This document shows positions 44,713 through 53,568 of a stretch of 64,000 nt of DNA, piece after piece. The stretch lies in the NCBI GenBank assembly GCA_047626155.1, contig JBLHRR010000002.1, positions 62,001 to 126,000 on the forward strand. The letters run 5' to 3'. How positions within the stretch are numbered: position 1 is the stretch's first letter; each line of letters starts with the position of its first letter. The notes below the pieces were generated by a model. The model made no database searches and was not told the origin of the DNA. It was given only the letters and a program-made list of their open reading frames with translations. Position numbers and translations under genes: made by a program. The DNA is from CALGLS01 sp047626155. GTDB lineage: Bacteria; Bacteroidota; Bacteroidia; Chitinophagales; Saprospiraceae.

Positions 44713-45792
44713 ATGAGAACACTATTGCTCCCGGCAATGGCTTGCACGCTATTGCTCACATCCGCCTACTCCTTCGCTGCTACTTCAGCGAATCATCCAC
44801 CACACGTTACACGTTATATTGAAAATTATAACGAAATCGCTATTCGCGAAATGCATCGCAGTGGAATTCCTGCTAGTATTATTTTGGCGCAAGGAATCCA
44901 TGAATCAAGTTGGGGTCTAGGAAAATTATCTGCCAACTCTAATAATCACTTCGGGATCAAATGCAAAACTTCCTGGAGAGGACCAACCTTCTATATTGAA
45001 GACGATGATTTTGAAAATGGCATTCTGGTCAAGTCTTGCTTCCGAGTATACAATAGTGTAGATGATTCCTATATTGACCACACTAACTTTTTGGTAGAGG
45101 GAACGCGATACGAAACGTTGTTCAATTTCGATAGAACAGATTATATTAATTGGTCAAAAGGTTTGAAATCTTGTGGCTACGCAACTGATCCAAGCTATGA
45201 TACCAAACTTATTCGTACCATCGAAAAGTACAATTTGACAAAGTATGATGAGGTAACGCCTCCTGTGATTAGCGCCCCGGTTTTTCATCTACCAGCTCCG
45301 GAGCCAATGCCTCTAACAGTAATACCACAAGAGACGACTACGGACTTAGTGGTCTCTACTACGGTTTCTCAATTGATGAATTCAACTTCAGAGACGAATG
45401 AAACAATTGTGATAGCAGAAGAAATGCTACCAGCTGCTGTAAGTATTGAAAATTACAATAGGAATGATAATAGAATTACAACAGTAGAAAAAATAGAAAC
45501 AGAAGAGGTAGTTGTTGCTAACAATGAGTCAACGGCATTTGTCGAAGAAGAGGAAGAGCAGGAAGAAGGACCTATTGTTAGAGAGGAAGTGGTAAGGGAA
45601 CAAGTCGTTACAACAAACGCAACAACGATTTTACCTCCATCTAATTATCAATTTGGTAGCTTGCCGAGAACGGAGTATCTAAAGCCAGTATTACCAAAGA
45701 CTGAACAAGAGTTAACAGTAATAAAGGTCGATGATAATCACTTGCAAGTAATGAGAGGTAAGATGCGAGTTGCACGTAAGCCGAGAAGGTAA
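44713..45792 (+). CDS. Exported glucosaminidase (FlgJ/GH73-like muramidase)
   Basis: A 359-residue exported peptidoglycan hydrolase. Signal peptide 1-23 (LLLTSAYSFAA), then the GH73 glucosaminidase domain (residues ~30-175): REMHRSGIPASIILAQGIHESSWG with the catalytic Glu, then LSANSNNHFGIKC, CFRVYNSVDDSYIDHTNFL, and CGYATDPSYDTKLIRTIEKYNL. The remaining ~180 residues are a low-complexity Thr/Glu-rich linker with no recognised cell-wall binding repeat. Cuts beta-1,4-GlcNAc-MurNAc bonds during wall growth or division; flagella are not implied, as Bacteroidota lack them. Confidence 0.87.
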   Translation: MRTLLLPAMACTLLLTSAYSFAATSANHPPHVTRYIENYNEIAIREMHRSGIPASIILAQGIHESSWGLGKLSANSNNHFGIKCKTSWRGPTFYIEDDDFENGILVKSCFRVYNSVDDSYIDHTNFLVEGTRYETLFNFDRTDYINWSKGLKSCGYATDPSYDTKLIRTIEKYNLTKYDEVTPPVISAPVFHLPAPEPMPLTVIPQETTTDLVVSTTVSQLMNSTSETNETIVIAEEMLPAAVSIENYNRNDNRITTVEKIETEEVVVANNESTAFVEEEEEQEEGPIVREEVVREQVVTTNATTILPPSNYQFGSLPRTEYLKPVLPKTEQELTVIKVDDNHLQVMRGKMRVARKPRR

Positions 45793-45834
45793 GTGCAATG
45801 TTAGAAAAGTACAATGAAGTACTTGTGTAAAAAA

Positions 45835-45873
45835 AAAATCGCCCGGCTCTTAAATTTAGAGCAGGGCGATTTT
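45835..45873. terminator. Bidirectional terminator between glucosaminidase and pdxA
   Basis: AAAATCGCCC / GGGCGATTTT with inner GCTCT / AGAGC; T10 on the minus side and TTTTCTT on the plus side, between convergent genes. Confidence 0.88.
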
Positions 45874-45910
45874 CTTATAAGACAAGGTGTCAAATACCTT
45901 TGTTTCGAAA

Positions 45911-46954
45911 CTATTCAGAAGCCTTTACACTCTTTGAAACTCTGTTGCTATGTGCATCATCGAACTCTTTTCTACTTTTGCTTACATCAAGTGCCAGATA
46001 AAGCGCTTGCAAGAAAGAACTATGATCTGCGGAATTGGTGCCCGCAATATCATAACCTGTTCCATGGTCAGGAGAGGTACGAACATGTGGCAATCCTGCG
46101 GTGAAGTTAACGCCCGATCCAAAAGTTAATGCTTTGAAAGCCACTAAACCCTGGTCATGATACATCGCGAGGATGCCGTCATATTTTCTATGTTGACGGG
46201 AGCCAAAGAAACCATCAGCGGCAAAAGGCCCAACAACCATAATTCCTTTTTTCTTAGCCTCCACTACTGCAGGGCGGATGATCTCTTCTTCTTCACTTCC
46301 AATAGCTCCATCATCTCCAGCATGCGGGTTGAGTCCCAAGACAGCAATGGTTGGCCTTTCCAAACCGAAATCTCTTTTGAGTGTTTCGTTTAGCAAGGTT
46401 AATTTTTTCAAAATTCGCTCTTTGGTAATTGCGGCTGCTACATCTTTTATTGGCAAATGGTTAGTAACCAAACCAACTCTCAAACCATCACTAACCATCA
46501 GCATCAAACTGTCATTAGCCTGAAAACGATCTGTCAAAAATTCGGTGTGCCCAGGATATTTGAAACCCGCCAGTTGCATCGCTTTCTTATTAATGGGTGC
46601 TGTTACCAAAGCATCAATCAATCCTTCCTGCAAATCGTTAGTTGCTTGTTCCAAAGAAATACGAGCGTATTTCCCACCGATTTCTGTCATTTTTCCTAAA
46701 GAGATGTTTACGTCATCCTGCCAGCAGTTGACAACATTGATGCGTCCATGACGTATATTATGGGCAGAAGAAGTACTGTTGAATTGAAAAGAATCTATCC
46801 CAACTATGTTTTTGTGGTAAGCCACGATTTTAGTAGAACAATAAATAACAGGGGTACAAAAATCCGTGATATTCTGAGAAAGGGATTTAAGAATGACCTC
46901 CAGGCCAACACCATTAATATCTCCGACACTAATTCCTACTTTTATTTTATTCAT
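45911..46954 (-). CDS. pdxA: 4-hydroxythreonine-4-phosphate dehydrogenase
   Basis: NAD-dependent enzyme of pyridoxal-5-phosphate synthesis (DXP-dependent route), 347 residues. Seen: GISVGDINGVGLEVILKSL, INKKAMQLAGFKYPGHTEFL (conserved Lys and His), VLGLNPHAGDDGAIGSEEEE, the metal site AMYHDQGLVAFKAL, and GLPHVRTSPDHGTGYDIAG. Divergent from rsmA across about 100 bases. PdxA here implies synthesis by the PdxA/PdxJ route, but pdxJ is not in the window. Confidence 0.95.
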   Translation of the reverse strand: MNKIKVGISVGDINGVGLEVILKSLSQNITDFCTPVIYCSTKIVAYHKNIVGIDSFQFNSTSSAHNIRHGRINVVNCWQDDVNISLGKMTEIGGKYARISLEQATNDLQEGLIDALVTAPINKKAMQLAGFKYPGHTEFLTDRFQANDSLMLMVSDGLRVGLVTNHLPIKDVAAAITKERILKKLTLLNETLKRDFGLERPTIAVLGLNPHAGDDGAIGSEEEEIIRPAVVEAKKKGIMVVGPFAADGFFGSRQHRKYDGILAMYHDQGLVAFKALTFGSGVNFTAGLPHVRTSPDHGTGYDIAGTNSADHSSFLQALYLALDVSKSRKEFDDAHSNRVSKSVKASE

Positions 46955-47056
46955 TTGTTATTTTATATGTGTTTTCGACCTTAAAGAATGATATTTACCT
47001 TTATTTTTACAGAAGGTTACACTAAAGATCTTCTAAAACTTGCGCTAAGATACAGA

Positions 47057-47839
47057 ATGAGAGCTAAAAAATCATATGGTCAACATTTTCTACGTAATGA
47101 ACAAATTACGGAGGATATTGCAAATAGCTTGGTATTTAAAGGACCAGAACGTAATGTGCTAGAAATTGGTCCCGGAAAAGGAATGTTGACCAAGTATTTA
47201 TTGGCAATGCCTTTCCAGTTCAAAGCTGTAGAAGCAGATCCAGATATGGTAGCACATCTCGAAACCAACTATCCAGAGATCCAAGATAAAATCATCTTCT
47301 ACGATTTTATGAAATTGGATTTATCCGAATTATTCGAAGGCGAAGACTTTTCCATTATCGGAAACTTCCCGTACAATATTTCAAGTCAGATTCTTTTTAG
47401 AATGTTGGAAGTGAAGGAACGGGTACCTGAACTGGTTGGTATGTTTCAAAAGGAAGTAGCCGAGCGGATTGCCTCCGGACCAGGATCAAAAGTTTATGGC
47501 GTCATCAGTGTTTTAATGCAGGCTTACTACAAATGCACCTACTTATTTGAAGTAGATAGAATGGAATTTGACCCTCCACCAAAAGTGCAGTCTGCCGTTA
47601 TTCGCTTGGAACGAAGAGATAATCAGACCCTGGATTGCAATCCAAAATTATTCAAAGCCATCGTCAAACAATCTTTTGGCCAACGCCGAAAGATGCTGCG
47701 CAACACCATGAAGGCTTATATCAACGGCGATCCTTTTTTAGAAGATGATTTTTTCAAACGCAGACCCGAAGAGTTATCCGTAGAAGAGTTTGTTTGGCTG
47801 ACGCAAAAAATAGAAGAACTCAGAACAGACGAAAAGTAA
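47057..47839 (+). CDS. rsmA: 16S rRNA dimethyladenosine transferase (KsgA)
   Basis: SAM-dependent methyltransferase that dimethylates A1518 and A1519 at the end of 16S rRNA. The ATG at 47057 is used (MRAKKSYGQHFLRNEQI is the family start), 23 residues inside a longer frame that opens at 46988. Motifs: VLEIGPGKGMLTKYLL (AdoMet), EADPDMVAHL, and the catalytic NxPY as NFPYNISSQIL; PPPKVQSAVIRLER and QSFGQRRKMLRNTMK complete the C-terminal domain. 260 residues. Confidence 0.95.
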   Translation: MRAKKSYGQHFLRNEQITEDIANSLVFKGPERNVLEIGPGKGMLTKYLLAMPFQFKAVEADPDMVAHLETNYPEIQDKIIFYDFMKLDLSELFEGEDFSIIGNFPYNISSQILFRMLEVKERVPELVGMFQKEVAERIASGPGSKVYGVISVLMQAYYKCTYLFEVDRMEFDPPPKVQSAVIRLERRDNQTLDCNPKLFKAIVKQSFGQRRKMLRNTMKAYINGDPFLEDDFFKRRPEELSVEEFVWLTQKIEELRTDEK

Positions 47840-47981
47840 GCTCTTGAATTTCGACAATTATCCACTGTCGGAACTTTCCCACAACAGAAATGTTACAAGC
47901 ACAATAAGATTAGCTTCTTTGGTCAGAACAAAAAATAGATCAAAACGCTACACAAAATTTTCAAACTCAAATCATAACATT

Positions 47982-48434
47982 ATGTCTTTAGAATCACGAT
48001 TAAACGATGATTTAAAAACAGCAATGAGAGCTAAAGATCAACCAGCTCTCCGTACCATCCGGGCTGTCAAAACAGCCATCACATTAATGAAAACAGATGG
48101 CAGTGGCAACGAAATTAACGAAGAATCGGAAATCAAGTTGCTACAAAAATTAGCGAAGCAACGAAAAGAGTCTTTAGATATTTATAATAAACAGAATCGG
48201 GAGGATTTAGCAGTAAAAGAAAGAGAAGAAATCGCCATCCTCGAAAAATACCTTCCTGCTCAAATGGACGCAGCCGAACTGGAACAAGTCATCGCAGACA
48301 TCGTCACGAAAACTGGTGCTAGCGGAATGGGGGACATGGGCAAAGTAATGGGCATGGCTTCCCAACAATTGGCTGGGAAAGCCGACGGTAAAGCCATCTC
48401 AGGTATTGTACGAAAGTTGTTGATGGGCGGCTAA
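47982..48434 (+). CDS. GatB/YqeY domain protein
   Basis: A 150-residue YqeY-family protein (MSLESRLNDDLKTAMRAKDQ). The family resembles the C-terminal tRNA-binding domain of the amidotransferase subunit GatB; the standalone form has no settled role. An ATG at 47982 is chosen, since the longer frame starts with TTG at 47844 and its 46 added residues have no family similarity. End motif GKVMGMASQQLAGKADGKAISGIVRKLL is typical. Follows rsmA by 142 bases. Confidence 0.9.
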   Translation: MSLESRLNDDLKTAMRAKDQPALRTIRAVKTAITLMKTDGSGNEINEESEIKLLQKLAKQRKESLDIYNKQNREDLAVKEREEIAILEKYLPAQMDAAELEQVIADIVTKTGASGMGDMGKVMGMASQQLAGKADGKAISGIVRKLLMGG

Positions 48435-48487
48435 GAAATAGTATTGCCACTTCCCGAAAGGACAGCGAATTGAGGAGCCGCCTCGAT

Positions 48488-48526
48488 AGGTCGCCATAAA
48501 CATACTTCTTGAGTTTATGGCGACCT
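48488..48526. terminator. Perfect 14-bp hairpin between convergent genes
   Basis: AGGTCGCCATAAAC / GTTTATGGCGACCT with an 11-base loop. No T run follows on either strand, so it may be a rho-like stop, a repeat or an RNA-protection element. It lies 53 bases after yqeY, with the DUF2851 gene converging. Confidence 0.55.
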
Positions 48527-48697
48527 GCTGTTTAATGAATTTCGTAGATTGTTTAGGGGGGATCAAAGAATAATATCTTCAATAAAGGGAAGCTCCATAT
48601 TCAAGAATAGCCATTCTGGATTATTTAAACTAATCTACCTCCTTCAGAAAGAGACAATTTTTTCGACTACATTCGCCCCGCTCAAATCCTCCAGAAC

Positions 48698-49978
48698 TCA
48701 AGCCCGCTTCTCCGTTAAAATTCGATTTCCAATCGCACAAGTCAGACAATTCTGCTTTTGACAATATTCATTCTTCAACTGCAATAACGCCTGTGTTTGA
48801 TAAGCAGAATTCACCTCCACCCCTAAACCTTTCCAAGCCGTAATTATCTTGTTATTTTCTGGCGGTAACTCTTCCAGCAGTTGCAGCGCTTTTTCTTTAT
48901 GCTTGGGCTCATCCTTATGTTTTCCATAAAGGAATAAGAAAGGAGCAACCGTGTTGATGATGAATAAATGAATACTTGTTTTTCCCAAGCTCTTTGTTCG
49001 CTTGCTCGCTACTTTGTCAAAAAGATAATGAGTAGTCCAATAAGGACTGAGTTTTAAAGCAAACATATTTTCAATCTGCTGAATATTTTCAACGGACAAT
49101 AGTTTGCTGAAAAAGTGTTCACTCTGAAAAAGCAAAACGGCAAACTGTGCAATCCGAATACTCGGAAAATTTGCAGGTCGCATACGTAGGAAACGCCAAC
49201 TTTCTTTTTTTAATGGAATCAGACTGTACTTCTTTTGAAGAAAGAGATATTCCTTTTTTAATTTGTTAGGATAAGCCTCCTTAAAATCCTCATTCAAAAA
49301 ACCAGCCTGCCCAAATAACAATGCTTCTACTTGTAGTAGATTGTTTTTGTGTTTGGCAATGATGGAGTAAGGTGTTTGTCGGGCGAGTAGTTCAAATGGC
49401 TCCGCATTGACTTTTGTGCCAAAACTTCTGGCTAGGAAATAATAAAGGGTGACTTCCCAGTCGTTTTTGTTTCTTTCCAGGATACTAGTAATGGCTGCCG
49501 TCTTCTGTTCGAGCCGTTCCACCAACATCCGATCCAACCAAAGATCTCTGATGATTTCCCCAACAGAGCTAAACTGATGCTGACAGGGAATCCAATATTC
49601 ATTATGGAGTAGCTTCTGATAGCGACTATGGATTTGTTTTGGAATCCGTTTTCGTAGTTCTAGACAAGGAATGAGATTCCCATTTTGGCCTTTCACGGGC
49701 TCATCATCTTCGAGTACCACATGGAGGATGACGTTGTCGTAAGCTCTATCAAATTGATGTTTGTGTTTCATCCATTCTGATGAGTTGACATGGATCTCCA
49801 CATGTCCCGCCCACAAGGTGTCTCCAACGCGAATACGGGCATTCAAAAAATCAGGTCCGGCGTGCTGGTTGTGCTCTCCAGTGTTTAGGATACCGATGGA
49901 TTCTCCTTCGGTGCTAAGTAAGTTGTTAAGGTCAAAGCGCTTCATGCGCCATAGGTAGTGTAGGAAATGCTCTTTCAT
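48698..49978 (-). CDS. DUF2851 family protein
   Basis: A 426-residue protein of a family common in Bacteroidota and of unknown function. The ATG at 49978 is used because MKEHFLHYLWRMKRFDLNNLLSTEGE is the family's usual opening (EFLHYLW...); a longer frame to 50053 adds 25 residues with no similarity. Landmarks: NTGEHNQHAGPDFLNARIRV and HVEIHVNSSEWMKHKHQFDRAYDNVILHVVLEDD near the N-terminus, where the GPDF and HVEIH motifs suggest a nuclease-like fold, and a C-terminal QKQNCLTCAIGNRIL cysteine pair. The domain resembles PD-(D/E)XK-like layouts, a suggestion only. Confidence 0.85.
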   Translation of the reverse strand: MKEHFLHYLWRMKRFDLNNLLSTEGESIGILNTGEHNQHAGPDFLNARIRVGDTLWAGHVEIHVNSSEWMKHKHQFDRAYDNVILHVVLEDDEPVKGQNGNLIPCLELRKRIPKQIHSRYQKLLHNEYWIPCQHQFSSVGEIIRDLWLDRMLVERLEQKTAAITSILERNKNDWEVTLYYFLARSFGTKVNAEPFELLARQTPYSIIAKHKNNLLQVEALLFGQAGFLNEDFKEAYPNKLKKEYLFLQKKYSLIPLKKESWRFLRMRPANFPSIRIAQFAVLLFQSEHFFSKLLSVENIQQIENMFALKLSPYWTTHYLFDKVASKRTKSLGKTSIHLFIINTVAPFLFLYGKHKDEPKHKEKALQLLEELPPENNKIITAWKGLGVEVNSAYQTQALLQLKNEYCQKQNCLTCAIGNRILTEKRA

Positions 49979-50238
49979 TTTTATATGGTTTAGGTTTGCG
50001 TAATGCTTAATTATACTTCCTACTAATAGGTTGCAGAAAGGCCTAAATTCCATAAAAGAAAAGCGAGTATTTTTAAATTTTTATTTAATTAAAGTATAAG
50101 GTGCTGTTATTCAGGTAAGTAAGAGAGCGTTTTTTGAAAAATAAAAAAGTGTTCTTTATCTGTTTTGAACGAACGCAAGAAAAGCTCATACAGCTAGTAC
50201 GGAGGTTACAGAGCGAGATACTATAAAAATGGCGGGGG

Positions 50239-50270
50239 AGCTCTGTGCTCTGTGTGCTCTCTATGTGATT
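50239..50270. repeat. CTCTGTG dispersed repeat
   Basis: CTCTGTGCTCTGTGTGCTCT and ATGTGATTAAAA resemble the element in the leu operon gap (21390-21503). Located between folA and DUF2851 genes. Confidence 0.5.
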
Positions 50271-50326
50271 AAAAAATGCGTTTTCAATCACATTGATAAA
50301 AGGTTTGAATGGCAATGACTTGAGCT

Positions 50327-50830
50327 CTAAGGCTTCGACTTCTTTCGTTCAAAAATATTAAAGACATAACCCATTTTGTTTTTTTCATCCGGCTCATGCG
50401 CCTCAGTAGAAATCAACTCCCATTCAGCTAAATCAATCTTCGGAAAAAATACAGCACCCTCTACTTCCAGGTCAACCTCTGTCAGATACAAACGATCTAC
50501 AAAAGGCATCGCTAGTTTATAAATTTCACCACCACCGATGATGAAAGCTTCGTCTTCGTTATTATCTAGTGCAAGTTGTAAGGCCTCCTCTACGGAATGT
50601 GTGACCAAACAATTGGTGGCTACATAAAAAGGATCACGCGTTACAATCACATTCGTCCGTTTAGGCAATGGTCGTCCGATGGATTCGTAGGATTTTCGCC
50701 CCATGATGATGTGGTGCTCTAGCGTTTTCTTCTTGAAATATTTTAAATCAGCAGGAAGATACCAGGGAATATCATTGTTCATTCCAATGACGTGGTTTTT
50801 AGCAGTGGCTACTATAGCAGATACGATCAT
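50327..50830 (-). CDS. folA: Dihydrofolate reductase
   Basis: NADPH-dependent reductase of 167 residues that regenerates tetrahydrofolate. Motifs: VSAIVATAKNHVIGMNNDIPWYLPADLKYFKKKT (the IPWYLPADL active-site stretch with Asp), IIMGRKSYESIGRPLP, VIVTRDP, and EAFIIGGGEIYKLAMPFVDRLYLTEVD. It is minus-strand and single; a family D repeat separates it from the cell-shape genes. Confidence 0.95.
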   Translation of the reverse strand: MIVSAIVATAKNHVIGMNNDIPWYLPADLKYFKKKTLEHHIIMGRKSYESIGRPLPKRTNVIVTRDPFYVATNCLVTHSVEEALQLALDNNEDEAFIIGGGEIYKLAMPFVDRLYLTEVDLEVEGAVFFPKIDLAEWELISTEAHEPDEKNKMGYVFNIFERKKSKP

Positions 50831-50859
50831 TCGTGTAGTTGTTTATCAAAGAAAAGGTT

Positions 50860-50959
50860 AGTATACCCTTTTGCCAGCGCAGCCCCAACCCCTGAAGAGG
50901 GGTCTTCTCGCGGGCTTATCGATTGATGAAATTTTTTTTGAAAAGTATATAGTCATTTA
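50860..50959. repeat. ~100-bp inverted-repeat element (family D, copy 2)
   Basis: Opens AGTATACCCTTTTGCC, contains CCCCTGAAGAGGGG (hairpin) and TCTTCTCGCGGGCTTATCGA, and closes TTTGAAAAGTATATAGTCATTT. Same order of blocks as 30315-30421. Confidence 0.65.
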
Positions 50960-51041
50960 GTCAAAGAAGATTATTTATTAAAAAAACAGCCTTCAGTATA
51001 TTTCGGATTTGATTTCAATTTTGATTTGTATTGATATTCCA

Positions 51042-52898
51042 CTAGGGGTTGTCAATCAAGTTAGCGTTTATCATTTTCTCCTCTATCCTCTTCTTTCGTT
51101 CGCTAATCTCTCTGTTTAAATATTTTTCTAACATTAATCCTGCAATTGGTGCGGCATAATCTGAACCCCAAATACCATGCTCTACATAAACCGCAATAGC
51201 AATCTTGGGATTGTCTTTTGGAGCAAAAGCGAAGAAGACCGAGTGATCTTTACCATGCGGATTTTGAGAGGTTCCGGTTTTACCACAAACGACTATTCCA
51301 TCAATCGCAGCAGATTGCCCTGTACCTCCGCTAACGGCCATTTCCATTCCATCAATTACTGGAGGGAAGTGCTCTTGATCAATAGAAACACTTTGCTTTT
51401 TTAAGAATTTTTCGGGCAATGCTGCGACTCCATTCCTGAAACCTTTGGCCAAGTGAGGGGTGTAGAAATAACCCCGGTTAGCCAGTATAGCAGCGAGGTT
51501 GGCCATTTGTACCGTAGTCATTTCAATCTCTCCTTGACCAATGCCAATAGACATAATTGTGGGAGATTTCCAACCTCCTTGATTGCGATACAAATGATCA
51601 TAGTATTCCACAGTGGGTACGTTGCCGGAGCCTTCATTAGGGATGTCAATACCAAGAGGTGAACCCAAGCCGAACTCATAAAGGTAGCGATCGAAGATAT
51701 CAAGCCCTGGTTCGGGATGGTAATAATTTTTAATTTCTATGATGTTTCTTAAGGTCTGAAAAAAGTAGGTGTTACAAGAATGCTTTAATGCAATGGAAAC
51801 ATTATATGCATAGGGATGGTTATGGCAACCTCTCGGCTTGTCAGCTCCTTTATAGTAATAGCCTCCATTACAAGTGAAGCCTTGATTTGCATTTAATACG
51901 CCTTCTTGCATGGCAATCAATGCAACTACTGTTTTGAAAATAGAACCAGGAGGATACTTTGCTTTAAGAGACCGATCAAACATAGGTCGGCGTAAAGAGT
52001 CCTGCAGTAATTGATTAAAAGCTTGCCCTCTATAGCGATTGATTGTTAGTAAATTAGGGTCGTAGGACGCAGAGCTAAGCATGGTCAGTATTTCTCCAGT
52101 AGCCGGTTCGATGGCCACTATACTGCCCGATTTGTTTTTCATCAGCAGTTCGCCATAAGCCTGTAATTCCAGATCAATCGTGGTAAATAAATTTTTTCCG
52201 GAAACAGCAGTGGAGTCTTTTGCCCCATCCTCATAAGAGCTTACTGTTTTTCCTAAGTTATTTTTAAAAACATGACGAACCCCTTTTTTACCGCGTAACT
52301 CAGTTTCATATTCTAGTTCCAATCCTGTAGCCCCGATATAATCTGAACTCTTATATTTTCCATTGGAAGCATCTATTTGAGCTTGGTTTACCTCGCTAAG
52401 GAAGCCCAGAACATGAGGTGCATTTTGGTGTGGATAACCTCGGACATTCCGAAGCTGTACTTCAAAACCTGGAAAACGGTAGAGGTGCTCTTGCAGACGG
52501 GCATAAGCCGTTGACGACAATTTAGACATGAACAAAAAAGCTTTCCTTTTAGAGTAGCGGTAGTTACGAAAATCTTTATTCAACCGTTTTTTAAATGAAG
52601 TTTTATCTATTTTTAATAAATTACAAAGCACCATGGTATCCATCTCCGGATTGATTTGGTTGTAGGTAACCATAAGATCGTAAATTGGGTTGTTGTGTAC
52701 CAGTAGTTTTCCATAGCGATCATACATCAAGCCCCGAGAAGGGTATTGCACTTGGGATCCTACGGCAATGGCTTTGGCTCTCTTTTTATAAGAGTTATCA
52801 AACAACTGAACCTGCATAGCCCTTCCCAACAATAGAATCGCAGCAAGTAGAAAGACTACTTGTATGACGCCATACCGATTTTGATTGTTGAGATTCAT
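51042..52898 (-). CDS. mrdA: Penicillin-binding protein 2 (elongation transpeptidase)
   Basis: A 618-residue class B transpeptidase partnering with RodA and MreBCD in side-wall synthesis. One N-terminal membrane helix (VIQVVFLLAAILLLGRAM), a dimerisation domain starting QYPSRGLMYDRYGK, and a transpeptidase domain with S319-x-x-K322 (PPGSIFKTV), SCN (KHSCNTYF) and KTG (CGKTGTSQNP). The C-terminus ends after the KTG box without PASTA repeats. The last gene of mreB-mreC-mreD-mrdA on the minus strand; a 148-base gap follows mreD. Confidence 0.94.
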   Translation of the reverse strand: MNLNNQNRYGVIQVVFLLAAILLLGRAMQVQLFDNSYKKRAKAIAVGSQVQYPSRGLMYDRYGKLLVHNNPIYDLMVTYNQINPEMDTMVLCNLLKIDKTSFKKRLNKDFRNYRYSKRKAFLFMSKLSSTAYARLQEHLYRFPGFEVQLRNVRGYPHQNAPHVLGFLSEVNQAQIDASNGKYKSSDYIGATGLELEYETELRGKKGVRHVFKNNLGKTVSSYEDGAKDSTAVSGKNLFTTIDLELQAYGELLMKNKSGSIVAIEPATGEILTMLSSASYDPNLLTINRYRGQAFNQLLQDSLRRPMFDRSLKAKYPPGSIFKTVVALIAMQEGVLNANQGFTCNGGYYYKGADKPRGCHNHPYAYNVSIALKHSCNTYFFQTLRNIIEIKNYYHPEPGLDIFDRYLYEFGLGSPLGIDIPNEGSGNVPTVEYYDHLYRNQGGWKSPTIMSIGIGQGEIEMTTVQMANLAAILANRGYFYTPHLAKGFRNGVAALPEKFLKKQSVSIDQEHFPPVIDGMEMAVSGGTGQSAAIDGIVVCGKTGTSQNPHGKDHSVFFAFAPKDNPKIAIAVYVEHGIWGSDYAAPIAGLMLEKYLNREISERKKRIEEKMINANLIDNP

Positions 52899-53046
52899 GT
52901 ATCTAACTTTTGAAAGGTTTACTAAATGTCAGTGTACGATAGGGAAAAGTTTAGCAAACCTTATCCTCAGTCATTCCGACCAAATGAGATCGCTTAACAC
53001 CTGCAAAGAAACGTAAAGATACAACCTTTTTTACCTGATCAAAAAA

Positions 53047-53568
53047 TCAATCCAATGGATCAAATAAAAACTGCACCACTGTAATAAATAGCATAGACAA
53101 GAAAAAACTACAAATGGTCCGAAGCATAATTTGTCCGATATAATAATAGGTAAAGACTTCTACCGAAAAATAAAAGAACAGATAAAGCACCATCATAGTT
53201 GCGGCATAGGGTAGGAACCAGGCCACACCAAAGCGTGCTTTTGTTGGACTAAAGTTCATATTATATCCTTTAGCAGGAGCTAAGAGGCTTAAGACAGTAG
53301 GGCGAATGAAGGCAATAAAAACTGCCGCACTCGCATGTATTCCTAGTGAGTCATAAAAGAGGTCTACACTTATTCCAGCCATAAAACCGAGCAAAACGAG
53401 CAGCGCATGCGGAATCCGAAAAGGCAATAAAATAATGAATAAAGGATAGATGATGATGTGAAATAAATTGGCATATTCTCCACCTAAATTTATACGCTGT
53501 AAAACCAATACTTGTAATAGTATCAGTACGACAAAACGAACGACATTAGTAACGATTACATTATTCAT
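53047..53568 (-). CDS. mreD: Rod shape-determining protein MreD
   Basis: A 173-residue inner-membrane protein with five to six hydrophobic segments; LILLQVLVLQRINLGG and HIIIYPLFIILLPFRIPHALLVLLGFMAGISVDLFYDSLGIHA give the family pattern. It starts inside the mreC end (8-base overlap), indicating translational coupling. Links MreB filaments and MreC to the elongation complex. Confidence 0.88.
   Translation of the reverse strand: MNNVIVTNVVRFVVLILLQVLVLQRINLGGEYANLFHIIIYPLFIILLPFRIPHALLVLLGFMAGISVDLFYDSLGIHASAAVFIAFIRPTVLSLLAPAKGYNMNFSPTKARFGVAWFLPYAATMMVLYLFFYFSVEVFTYYYIGQIMLRTICSFFLSMLFITVVQFLFDPLD

Noticed and set aside
47844..47981. N-terminal extension of the YqeY gene
   Set aside because: TTG start, no similarity in the extra 46 residues; typical start MSLESRL at 47982.
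50085..50315. Small ORF between folA and DUF2851 gene
   Set aside because: Overlaps repeat DNA, no homology pattern, no promoter.
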